Assembly: GCA_905182865.1 (NCBI GenBank)
Contig: CAJJCY010000003.1
Location: 329,740-393,739 of the forward strand
DNA from: an uncultured SAR324 cluster bacterium
GTDB taxonomy: Bacteria; SAR324; NAC60-12
Length of the DNA stretch: 64,000 bases
Reading direction: 5' to 3'
Below are positions 10,117 through 18,376 of this stretch, piece after piece. Position 1 is the stretch's first letter, and the number at the start of each line of letters is the position of its first letter. The notes below the pieces were generated by a model. It ran no database searches and was not told the DNA's origin. It saw only the letters and a list, made by a program, of their open reading frames with translations. Both the position numbers and the translations under genes were made by a program.

Positions 10117-12235
10117 ATGACGATTGAGCGTATACAAGGAACGGATGGTATTCGCGGCATTGTCCGTCTTGCAGACGATTGTTCCGGTTCGGATCCAATT
10201 TCTGTTTTTCTACAAGAAGCTGTACTGACTGAAGAATTTTTTGAGTTGTATACCTACGCTTATTGTCAGGAGCTGCTTGAAGCCGATTTTGCATCTGCAA
10301 ATGATCTTGCTGTAATTGGATGGGATCCGAGAGATATGAGCGGAAGTTTCAATCACTCCGCTATCCGAGGAATCAGGAAGGCAGGTCTTACTGCGGTAGT
10401 TGTAGATATTCTACCTACTCCAGCAATTTCCCTTTACCAGCTACACGTTGGTGCTGCTTGTGCTTTTGTACTAACAGCATCTCATAATCCTGCAGACCAG
10501 AATGGAATCAAAATCTTTATTGGGCATTCCAATCTAAAATTATTTCCGGAAGATGACAAGCGCTTGACGCAACGTTGCCTGAGTTTAAATTTTCAAAACC
10601 TACGATCCGCTCCCTTAATTGGAGAATTGCGCAATGATCATGCAGCTGCCCGGAAGTTATTTATAGAATTTATGGCAGATCCGCAAAATCATTGGTTAAA
10701 CAAAGATTCTTTAGCAGGTGCTAAAATAATCGTTGATGCAGCAAATGGTGCTTTTTCACACATAATCGAGGATTTGCTGGACTGTGAGTCAGCTGATTAT
10801 ATTTTTACTAACTGCGACCCAGCCCGTGGAATTAACGTTCGTTCCGGTGTAGCAGATCTTGAAGGTGTATCTTCTATTTCTTCTGACGAGATCGAAAAGG
10901 GTTTGTTTTCCGGATATGAAACTTTAGAGAAGATGCTGGTGAGTGGTCGTCAACAAAAGGAAAAACTAATAAACAACTCAGTCCAGGTGCTGGGCTTTGT
11001 TTTTGATGGTGACGGCGATCGTTGTTTTTTACTGAGCTATGATCCGTTTCAAGATTGTGTGTTGGTAGTTGGTGGTGACGCGCAGGCCTTTTTTCAGGCC
11101 AAATTGCTGCAGCAAAACTATTGTTGGAATCAGGGACCACTGTTTGTGAATACTGTCGAAAGTGATCTGGAAGCTAGACGGGCAGTACAACAGATTGGTT
11201 TTGAAACAATGCAGTGTGCAGTTGGTGACAAGTGGATTTTGTGGCAGGCCTGTTTTTATGACTGGCAGGCAAAACTGGAATTTTATCTAAACAAAATTGC
11301 TACATCTGAATTCAGGATTTTTCAGGATCATGTTAGAACAAGGCTGGAGCAGATGGTTCAAAGTACTAAATTTGACGCTTTGTCTGCAACCACGACTTTT
11401 ATGTCTCTTGAAAAATGGGTTAGTAATAATATTGGGGATGAACTGGTGAATAGCGCGTACGAATCACGTATGCCAGCAGCAGAATAATATTTTTGCAATC
11501 GGCAGTGAAGAGTCCGGACATGTTATTACTTTAGCTAAAATGAACTTCGGTCAAGTAAACCGTCCGGTATTTATCGGCAACGGATTGAAATGTGCCTTGA
11601 ATAGTCTGGTGGCAATTCAGGCTTTACGTTCCACAAAAAATACTCCTGAATTCTTTGAATGGCTGAAATGTCCCTTTACTTCCGGATTTCAAAAAAGTCT
11701 TCCGGTTTATTATGTTGACAAATCCTTGCTAGATGAAGGATCTGTTTTGCGTACTGAGCTGGCCGAATTGCTACTGGCAAACTTAAACTTTCCGGAAATG
11801 GAAGTTGAAATTGTGAAATGCCAGGAGGAGCCAGAAATGCTACTGCTGAATGTTTTAGAAAATGGTCTTCCCACAGCGGCTGTATTTGTGCGTAATTCCG
11901 GAACAGAGGATAAGCTGGCACTTTATCTCCGGGGAAGGAAGGAACTCGAAGTACACCTTGAAAGCCTTGCGGGAAAAATTTATCCCTTTTTGTTGCTTTC
12001 GTTTAAAAATAAAAATAGCCCTATGGCACAGGCCGAGCAATTGGTTTTGCTCCGCTTGAAAGATGGAGCAAAACAGGCAATCGATTTGAGCTTTAAACAA
12101 TTTTCTAAGATCTCCCTGAATCGACTACTTCACGAAATGAGCTCACGTCAGCAACTTATTAAGCAAGAAGGAGACACTTGGTCTATCACGGAAACTGGAA
12201 GGATATGTTTGAATCATACTGAACGTTCAGAATGA
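10117..12235 (+). CDS. glmM: Phosphoglucosamine mutase-like phosphohexomutase, long form, one frameshift
   Basis: Interconverts glucosamine-6-phosphate and glucosamine-1-phosphate. Visible family loops are the phosphoserine loop TASHNPADQNGIK, the metal loop FDGDGDRC, the sugar loop GSEESGH and the phosphate loop RNSGTEDK. The frame shifts by one extra base near 11470 (CGTATGCCAGCAGCAG), splitting the gene between the metal and sugar loops; joined, it is about 705 residues. That is much longer than the usual 450. Extra sequence lies between VGDKW and the sugar loop, and a tail of about 65 residues after the phosphate loop has a winged-helix look. The name glmM rests on the neighbouring glmS and GlmU-like genes; a general phosphomannomutase is possible. 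Confidence 0.75.
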
Positions 12236-12269
12236 TTGTCTTTTAATCAAAGATTTTCTGAACGTTCAG
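12219..12269. repeat. Two copies of the palindrome CTGAACGTTCAG, 39 bp apart
   Basis: CTGAACGTTCAG occurs at 12219-12230, inside the last codons of the phosphohexomutase, and again at 12258-12269 within the terminator hairpin. Each copy is self-complementary. Confidence 0.85.
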
Positions 12270-12273
12270 AAAA
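12254..12273. terminator. Bidirectional Rho-independent terminator between glmM and motB
   Basis: The perfect 20-bp palindrome TTTTCTGAACGTTCAGAAAA lies between two convergent genes, with A/T-rich arms giving a U-tract on either strand. Stem strength is moderate. Confidence 0.65.
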
Positions 12274-12292
12274 CACATGTCATTTAAATAGT

Positions 12293-12931
12293 TTAATTAT
12301 TCTCTCCAAAAAGAAGAGAGGATTCTTCGATTGACTTAGGGGGTGTTGTAAGGATGATTTCGACACGCCGGTTTATCTTACGGGCTATTTTTAGCTTGTT
12401 GACGGGGAGAGGGGATCCACTCTCATCAGTATAACTGGCTTTGGGGCGGGTGTCTGCATATCCGGAAATTGAGATGGATTCTTCAGGATATTTAATCCGG
12501 TTTATGAGCAGAGCAGCAATTGTTGTAGCACGTGCAGAACTAAGGGCCCAATTACTTGGGAACTTTTTGCTGCGCATTGGCACATTGTCAGTGTGACCTT
12601 CAACTGTTAGCAAATCTGATTTATGTTCCGGTATTTTAAGGATTTGAAAAAAAAGCGGTGAGAGAGCCTCGTAAGCCCCTTTCTTGAGTACGGCATCTCC
12701 GGAACGAAAGAGGAAATCCTGCGGTAAAGAAACGATACAGCTGAGTTTAGTTGAGCGAAGTTCATATTTACTGAACTGAGCTTTGTTGTTACTGAGAAAC
12801 TGTTCAAGGCCTCCGCAATTTTTAGGTTGAGTGGAAAGGGCGTTCAGCAAAACGAAAAAGCAGAATAACAGAGTCATTAAATCCGCAAATGTCGTTATCC
12901 ACCCGCCCTCTGAACTGGCACTTCGACTCAT
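12293..12931 (-). CDS. motB: Flagellar motor stator protein MotB
   Basis: Stator subunit that anchors the MotA/B ion channel to peptidoglycan and carries the proton-binding Asp. The 212 residues start with a short cytoplasmic piece, then one membrane segment with the signature WITTFADLMTLLFCFFVLL (12-30), whose Asp18 is the ion-binding residue. The OmpA-like domain follows (about 75-195) with VEGHTDNVPM and NWALSSARATT. It is shorter than E. coli MotB (308), mainly in the linker. It lies 1 bp downstream of motA on the same strand, so the two form an operon. Confidence 0.92.
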   Translation of the reverse strand: MSRSASSEGGWITTFADLMTLLFCFFVLLNALSTQPKNCGGLEQFLSNNKAQFSKYELRSTKLSCIVSLPQDFLFRSGDAVLKKGAYEALSPLFFQILKIPEHKSDLLTVEGHTDNVPMRSKKFPSNWALSSARATTIAALLINRIKYPEESISISGYADTRPKASYTDESGSPLPVNKLKIARKINRRVEIILTTPPKSIEESSLLFGENN

Positions 12932-12932
12932 G

Positions 12933-13901
12933 TTACAACCCCAACCCTTGACCCATTGCAGCCTGTTCCTCCTGCATTACTTTCTTACGCAGTTTTGGAG
13001 GAAGATATATTACTAAATCTTTGGCAGCAGTTTCAGGGAGTTCTCTGCGTTTTAAATAGAGCAACCCTTCCCTGATCATTTCCATCAGCAAGACTTGAGT
13101 CTCCTTGAGTTGAAACCGTTTGGAAGCTATTGGCAAAAAGATCAGTTGCGAAAGCAAGACACCATAGAGTGTAGTTATCATCGCAACTGCCATGCCTCCC
13201 ATCAACCCCGCTATGTCAGCGCCGCCTTCTCCGCTAACACTTCCCAGCATCATAATCAGACCGACAACTGTACCAATCATTCCAAAAGCCGGTGCGGCAC
13301 GTCCCATAAATTCCAGCATGTCTATTTCTTCAAAAGAGCGATAGTTGTACATTTCAATTTCAGAACGCACAATTTCCTCAATCATTTCTTCTGAAACCAA
13401 ATCGACAGCAATAAAATCCTGCAGCCAGTTTTGCAGGTCTTTGTTTTTTACGGCACTGATTTCCTCATCAGTAATTAACTCTTTATTGGCACGTTTTTCA
13501 CAAAGACTGATCACAGTATGATAAACTTCAAGAAAATCCTTGTCGGATTTGCCTGTTAAAAAAGCTTTGGCGATAAAAAGAATTGCACGCATTGCATCAC
13601 CAAAACGGAATGCAATTAGGGTTGCAGCATAAGATCCCCCAAGTACAATAAGCAGAGATTTTAAATCGGCGAAACGTGAAATAGAACCAAACCATGATTC
13701 CTGAAACATTTTAAAACTTGCTTTCAGGGCTTGTATTTCTTCGATTGGTGCCTGAGATACTTTTAAGGCCTCCAGACTCAGCTCAAATTCCCGGAACTGG
13801 TACATGTAATAATTAGAAAGGTGATCGGGCCAAATAATACCGAAAATTACCAGCGAAGCTCCCATCAACATTCCCAAAAGGGTTCCTATTTTGTCTAACA
13901 T
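12933..13901 (-). CDS. motA: Flagellar motor stator protein MotA
   Basis: Four-helix membrane subunit of the flagellar stator that couples ion flow to torque. The 322 residues show a first helix near the N-terminus (IGTLLGMLMGASLVIFGIIW), a second around 85-110, and the conserved pair GRAAPAFGMIGTVVGLIMML and GGMAVAMITTLYGVLLSQL near the C-terminal part. The Pro in APAFGMIGT corresponds to the essential proline of MotA/ExbB/TolQ channels. The periplasmic loop between the first helices is longer than in E. coli (295 residues). It precedes motB in a two-gene operon. Confidence 0.92.
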   Translation of the reverse strand: MLDKIGTLLGMLMGASLVIFGIIWPDHLSNYYMYQFREFELSLEALKVSQAPIEEIQALKASFKMFQESWFGSISRFADLKSLLIVLGGSYAATLIAFRFGDAMRAILFIAKAFLTGKSDKDFLEVYHTVISLCEKRANKELITDEEISAVKNKDLQNWLQDFIAVDLVSEEMIEEIVRSEIEMYNYRSFEEIDMLEFMGRAAPAFGMIGTVVGLIMMLGSVSGEGGADIAGLMGGMAVAMITTLYGVLLSQLIFLPIASKRFQLKETQVLLMEMIREGLLYLKRRELPETAAKDLVIYLPPKLRKKVMQEEQAAMGQGLGL

Positions 13902-14351
13902 GAGATCCTTAATTATAAACTTGAATTAGAAATTTATTCCAATGATATCAATATCATATAATTTATTGAGAAAAAACAATATAATTACTCTCCAACCAAA
14001 CCATAGAAGATACCGTTGTAAAAAACATAAAACCGCGCCATTTTGAACGAAACGAGAAATCCTGCATAAGCTACTACATTAAATTTATTAAGATTTATCA
14101 TTACAGTCGAAATGACTGTGTGGATTTCAGGCTATTTGCCAGACCGCTATTGGTGACCAATAAATTAATAGTAATAAGCTTAAAACCTGATAGGCTAAAG
14201 ACAAACAGAGCAAAAATAATAAAAACAAACTTCTTGTTTCTTTAGAGCATTCTGTATCAAAAGCATAAGAGTTACAACTCATTTTCGTTAAATTGAATGA
14301 AATGAAAAGTTTATCTAAAGTACTCAAAAGGAAACTCAGCATGGGTTAAAA
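13902..14351. other. Divergent intergenic region between motA and radC with several dyads
   Basis: No convincing gene. Three inverted repeats are visible: ATGATAT-CA-ATATCAT at 13942-13957, ACAGTC-N5-GACTGT at 14103-14119 and TATTGGTGACCAATA at 14148-14162. They could be operators or small hairpins. A 71-codon minus-strand frame here is hydrophobic but has no start signal or similarity I recognise. No sigma-28 or sigma-54 motif was found upstream of motA. Confidence 0.45.
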
Positions 14352-15743
14352 ATGGCGGAACACGAGCACTTTTTTCAGATACTACAAAAAAAAATTGGCT
14401 CTTCCTTAAGGATGCACCCTTGGACAACGGCCCAACTGAACTCAAGCAATATCAGATTGATGAGTCGGAAAAATCTTGGTGAAAAACTATTGGATCAAAT
14501 TCTACCACTATTTGAAGTGAGTGAAGAATTGACAAGATTTGCGGGACTGCAACCGCTTTACGATGGTATTAATCTTCTTGATCCTGTTTATTGCCGTAAA
14601 GATGAGGTTTTGCGAATGCTAGAAAAATGCACGGGGCTTGATGATTCACAACGGGAACAACTGACCAGTGCCGTTATGGTTTTTATGGATATTGTGAAAA
14701 AAACCGACCTAAATCCCATGCAATTGAAATCAATTACAACGTTGAGTTTGTGGTGGAAAATATTTCCGGAACTTAAACCATGGTACGCGCTGAAGTGGCT
14801 ATGGCAGCAAGGAATAGCAGTCCCTCACAGTCAAAGTGGTTATCGCGCATGGCGGCGTTTTTCACATGGATCTAATTCAGAATCAGCAAAAAATGCCAAC
14901 TTACATCCAAAAAGATGGTTGGAAATATGCGAGGAGCAAAACGTTTTTGAAACTGCCTTTGAAGCAGATCGTCTGGCTGCAGCATTTTCCGGTGAAGGGC
15001 GTCATGCCGGTTTGGCAGGTGTTTGCGGTAATTTACCAGATTGTAATAATTGTGAACTGAGTTTAGAATGCCATTGGTATGCAACTGATGGGAACTCAGA
15101 AAATATGGCAATTGAAGAAAGAATACAGAGAAACAAAATTTCAACTGCAGATATTCCGGAATTAATGCAATGGCTGCTGAGTTCAAATCCGGAAGAAGCA
15201 AAAGCATTGCAAAATTCACTTAATGCGGAGGCACCGCTCAAAGATTGGAGCCGCGAACGTTTGCGGGAACTGGAAAATCAGCAGCCACTTGATTCAAATC
15301 TGATTTTGCGCCTGGAGGCCCTACGGGAAATGTGCAGAAATTATGGAATTGAAAAGCTGAAGCCGAAGGATCAGTTTAATTCCAGTCGTGAAATTTTTAA
15401 TCATTTTCATCAACAGTTGGAGAATCAAAAACAGGAGCAATTTATAATTGTTTTACTTGATAATAAACACCGGTATTTGGCGGAAGAAGATGTTACCAAA
15501 GGTATTTTAAATAAAAGCCTGGTGCATCCAAGAGAAGTTTTTGCTTCGGCAATTGAACATCGTGCTGCTGCTTTGATATGCATTCATAACCATCCATCCG
15601 GAGATCCGGAACCTTCACAAGAGGATTTCCGGATAACGGAACGTCTGGTAGAGGTTGGGAAACTGGTGGGAATACCTGTGCTTGATCATGTGATTGTGGG
15701 TGGGGATAACTATACCAGTTTTGCGGATAAGGGTTTGCTGTGA
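14352..15743 (+). CDS. RadC-family JAMM protein with an extended N-terminus carrying an endonuclease III-like cysteine cluster
   Basis: The C-terminal third (about 340-463) is a standard RadC/UPF0758 metal-binding JAMM domain with HNHPSGDPEPSQED (412-425) and the ending LDHVIVGG...YTSFADKGLL. Its cellular role is unsettled; the family is common on genomes and mobile elements. The N-terminal 310 residues are not the usual short helix-hairpin-helix part. They contain C225-x5-C231-x2-C234-x5-C240, very close to the C-x6-C-x2-C-x5-C iron-sulfur loop of endonuclease III/MutY. A DNA-repair glycosylase-like or Fe-S DNA-binding role is an inference. The stop overlaps the rlmE start by 4 nt (GTGA). 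Confidence 0.8.
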   Translation: MAEHEHFFQILQKKIGSSLRMHPWTTAQLNSSNIRLMSRKNLGEKLLDQILPLFEVSEELTRFAGLQPLYDGINLLDPVYCRKDEVLRMLEKCTGLDDSQREQLTSAVMVFMDIVKKTDLNPMQLKSITTLSLWWKIFPELKPWYALKWLWQQGIAVPHSQSGYRAWRRFSHGSNSESAKNANLHPKRWLEICEEQNVFETAFEADRLAAAFSGEGRHAGLAGVCGNLPDCNNCELSLECHWYATDGNSENMAIEERIQRNKISTADIPELMQWLLSSNPEEAKALQNSLNAEAPLKDWSRERLRELENQQPLDSNLILRLEALREMCRNYGIEKLKPKDQFNSSREIFNHFHQQLENQKQEQFIIVLLDNKHRYLAEEDVTKGILNKSLVHPREVFASAIEHRAAALICIHNHPSGDPEPSQEDFRITERLVEVGKLVGIPVLDHVIVGGDNYTSFADKGLL

Positions 15744-16330
15744 AAATAATTAAAGATCATTATTTTCACAAGGCAAAGCGTAACGGTTATGTTGCCCGTT
15801 CTGCCTATAAACTGGAAGAAATAGATAAAAAGCACAGGATTATCCGCAAAGGAAATTTTGTGCTGGACCTAGGGTGCAGTCCAGGTTCATGGCTTCAATA
15901 CACGAGCAGGATAGTAGGTGAAGAGGGAGAGGTTCTAGGTGTGGATTTACAGCCAGTGAACCATTCGCTGCCTGCACATGTGAGAGTGCTTCAAGCTGAT
16001 ATTTTTGAACTGACAGCAAAAGATCTGGAAATAAGTGGTGGGATGGTTGACGTTATCCTGAGCGATATGGCACCAAAAACTAGCGGAATACGTGCAACTG
16101 ATGCCCAGCGATCTTATGCACTGAACCAGCAGGTTTTGCAGCTGGCAGAGGAATTGTTGAGACCACGGGGAATGCTGCTGGTAAAAGCTTTTCAAGGTGC
16201 ACCCTTGGGTGAATTGCGTAATGCTTTTAGAAACTCATTTGCTAAGGTGAAATTATGTAAACCGAAAAGTTCCAGAGCCGAAAGTGTGGAAATTTTTTTA
16301 CTGGGGATGGGTAAAAAACAAAATAACTAA
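15740..16330 (+). CDS. rlmE: 23S rRNA 2'-O-methyltransferase RlmE (FtsJ/RrmJ family)
   Basis: SAM-dependent methyltransferase for U2552 of 23S rRNA in the large ribosomal subunit. The 196 residues match the family size. The start is a GTG overlapping the radC stop, followed by KDHYFHKAKRNGYVARSAYKLEEI. The SAM-binding motif VLDLGCSPGSW lies near 42-52. The K-D-K-E catalytic set can be traced as the Lys in RSAYKL, Asp in LSDMAPKTSG, Lys in LVKAFQG and Glu in RAESVEIFL. Overlap suggests coupling with the RadC-like gene. Confidence 0.94.
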   Translation: MKIIKDHYFHKAKRNGYVARSAYKLEEIDKKHRIIRKGNFVLDLGCSPGSWLQYTSRIVGEEGEVLGVDLQPVNHSLPAHVRVLQADIFELTAKDLEISGGMVDVILSDMAPKTSGIRATDAQRSYALNQQVLQLAEELLRPRGMLLVKAFQGAPLGELRNAFRNSFAKVKLCKPKSSRAESVEIFLLGMGKKQNN

Positions 16331-16349
16331 AAAAATACTGAAATATTGT

Positions 16350-16376
16350 TAAAGATTTATTGATTATTGCCGATTA
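16350..16376 (+). promoter_or_regulatory. Sigma-28 (FliA) promoter of the flagellin gene
   Basis: TAAA at 16350-16353, 15 bp, then GCCGATTA at 16369-16376. This matches the TAAA-N15-GCCGATAA consensus with one mismatch, and sits about 100 bp before the flagellin ATG. Confidence 0.88.
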
Positions 16377-16405
16377 AAGACACGAGAGTCTTCTACTAAT
16401 TAAGT

Positions 16406-16448
16406 CTTGAGCATGTTTGTTGAAACAACAGCTCAAGCATATTTTTTA
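16406..16448 (+). terminator. Terminator-like hairpin in the rlmE-flagellin gap (inside the flagellin leader)
   Basis: CTTGAGC at 16406-16412 pairs perfectly with GCTCAAG at 16431-16437, with a partly self-complementary loop and a T-run at 16442-16447. It could terminate rlmE transcription, but it lies downstream of the sigma-28 promoter and would therefore be transcribed as part of the flagellin leader. Confidence 0.6.
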
Positions 16449-16474
16449 CCTGAACTTAAAGTTTTTATTCAGCA

Positions 16475-18085
16475 ATGAAAATTAGACAAAATCCATCCTC
16501 ATTAAACACTTTGAGACACGCCTCAAATCACTTCAACAAGGTGAAGGGAGGAATAGAGCGCCTTAGTTCTGGAGTAAAGATTAACAGAGGCGCCGATGGT
16601 CCAGCCTCTCTGATTTCTTCAGAAAGATTACGCGGACATATTGTGGGACTCCAGCAGGTATATAACAACGCTTCTTCCTCAGTATCAATGCTGCAAACAG
16701 CAGAAGGGGCATTAAATGAAGTAAGTGATCTGCTGATAAAAATAAAACAGCTGACTGTACACGCTCAGAACGAAGCAATAAACAGCTCTGACATGTTGTC
16801 TGCAGATCAACAGGAAATTGATAACCTGCTGAGTTCTATTGATAGAATTTCGGAAAATACTGAATTTGGCGGTAAGAGACTGCTTGACGGCAGTATGGGT
16901 GTTAACGGTACAGCTGTAGGGAATTACCTGCGGTTTGTCTCAGCTGAGGCTACAGCTTCAACCTCCCCGGAACAAGGCTGGAAAGTTGATATTCAGCAAG
17001 TTGCAACTAGAGCCAAAAAAACAGGATCGATTGCAATCAATATCAACAATATTCGTAATGGACTTCAAATAGTTCTGAATGAAGGTGGCAGAAATTTGAA
17101 CTTAAACACAAAGGACGGTCGGTTGGGACAAGAGATTGAGCAATTGATAAAAAATGCTGATCAGGATCGATTTCTGTTTCCTCAAGCAGAAATTTCATCA
17201 CAAATTCGTGAACTTATCATTTTTGCATTGAGTCAGGCAACTGAAGAGAGTGGTTTAGATCTTTATATATCTGAGACACCAGACAACAAATTGCTTGTTC
17301 GACACAACAAATTTGGGGACTCTGCCTCTTTTTCAGTGACAAGCTCAGTTGCAGGAATACTTTCTGATGATGCTAATATAGCCCAGAAGTCTGAAAGCGG
17401 AATAAATATAGAAGGAACAATCAACGATGAAGTGACTTTGGGAGAAGGTCAACTGCTGACTACTTTGGAAGGGATGGAAGCTGAAGGAATAACGATCAAG
17501 TATGATAGAGTTATTGGACTCATAAATACTCCAATTTTAAATGAGTCAGGCGAACTGATCGGAACAAAGCAGATTGAGGAGAAAAATGAGGATATTGTTG
17601 GTGGTCTAAATAATCCTAAAATAGAAGGCTACGTACATGTTTCCCAAATGTCGAAAGAATTCCAGGTTGGTCTAGATAAAAAATCTAATCCTACATTCTC
17701 ATTTGCAAACGTTCGCACCAGTCTTATGGGTAACGGCATTCATAACAAGAGCAGATTTTCTAGCCTTGCTGAGATTGACGTAACTTCGTCACAGGGAGCT
17801 CAAGACGCTTCAATTATAGTAGACCGGGTAATTGAAGAAATCTCTGTCCAGCGTGGTAAGCTGGGTTCATTTCAAAAAAATGCCCTGGAAAGCAACATGA
17901 ACAGTCTTAAGATTGCAGAAGAAAATATCACACGGGCAGAGTCAACCCTGCGTGACTCAGATATGGCTGCAGAAATGTCTAACCTCACTAAAGATCAAAT
18001 CTTGCTTCAGGCTAGTACTGCAATGATAGCTCAGGCTAATCAAGTTCCAGAAACTGTTCTTGGATTAATTCAAAACAGAGGTTAA
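16475..18085 (+). CDS. fliC: Flagellin
   Basis: Structural protein of the flagellar filament. The 536 residues have the conserved N-terminal D0/D1 region (KVKGGIERLSSGVKINRGADGPASL, with NNASSSVSMLQTAEGALNEV near 64-83) and the C-terminal D1/D0 region (ALESNMNSLKIAEENITRAESTLRDSDMAAEMSNLTKDQILLQASTAMIAQANQVPETVLGLI). The middle, about 180-420, is variable and probably surface-exposed. The gene has its own sigma-28 promoter upstream and is followed by about 290 bp without a gene. It stands apart from other flagellar structural genes in this window; motAB are 3 kb away on the other strand. Confidence 0.95.
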   Translation: MKIRQNPSSLNTLRHASNHFNKVKGGIERLSSGVKINRGADGPASLISSERLRGHIVGLQQVYNNASSSVSMLQTAEGALNEVSDLLIKIKQLTVHAQNEAINSSDMLSADQQEIDNLLSSIDRISENTEFGGKRLLDGSMGVNGTAVGNYLRFVSAEATASTSPEQGWKVDIQQVATRAKKTGSIAININNIRNGLQIVLNEGGRNLNLNTKDGRLGQEIEQLIKNADQDRFLFPQAEISSQIRELIIFALSQATEESGLDLYISETPDNKLLVRHNKFGDSASFSVTSSVAGILSDDANIAQKSESGINIEGTINDEVTLGEGQLLTTLEGMEAEGITIKYDRVIGLINTPILNESGELIGTKQIEEKNEDIVGGLNNPKIEGYVHVSQMSKEFQVGLDKKSNPTFSFANVRTSLMGNGIHNKSRFSSLAEIDVTSSQGAQDASIIVDRVIEEISVQRGKLGSFQKNALESNMNSLKIAEENITRAESTLRDSDMAAEMSNLTKDQILLQASTAMIAQANQVPETVLGLIQNRG

Positions 18086-18376
18086 GTCGAAAAAGTTTGG
18101 TTCTGTTTAAGTGCAGACACCGGATTACCATCCATCCCTCCTTTATTCCAAATTTTTCATTTATTTAATCTCTTAAAAGACTTGCCGTTTACCCTAGTAA
18201 AAGGCTAATATCACAAATAAATAAAGAAAATATGCTTTGAGCTTAAGCACCTGTTAAAAGCTTAGCATTGAGTTGTGATGCAGTGGAAAAAGGTATACAT
18301 TCATACGATAATTTTAAGCAAGATCGGGGATGTTTACTATTTTCGAAACCATTAAAATTAATTCTCTGTGTGCAAT
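18086..18376. other. Intergenic region between flagellin and the ABC ATPase
   Basis: About 290 bp, AT-rich, with no gene, tRNA or recognised riboswitch. A promoter for the downstream purine-type operon is expected here but I cannot point to one with confidence. Confidence 0.4.

Noticed and set aside
11676..12100. Several minus-strand frames of about 80 codons inside the mutase gene
   Set aside because: They are shadows of the conserved plus-strand mutase C-terminal part.
12889..12900. DnaA-box-like TTATCCACC
   Set aside because: Single near-match inside motB with no cluster of other boxes, so no origin is claimed.
14127..14342. 71-codon hydrophobic minus-strand frame between motA and radC
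   Set aside because: No ribosome binding site or family resemblance, and AT-rich noncoding DNA often yields such Leu-rich frames.
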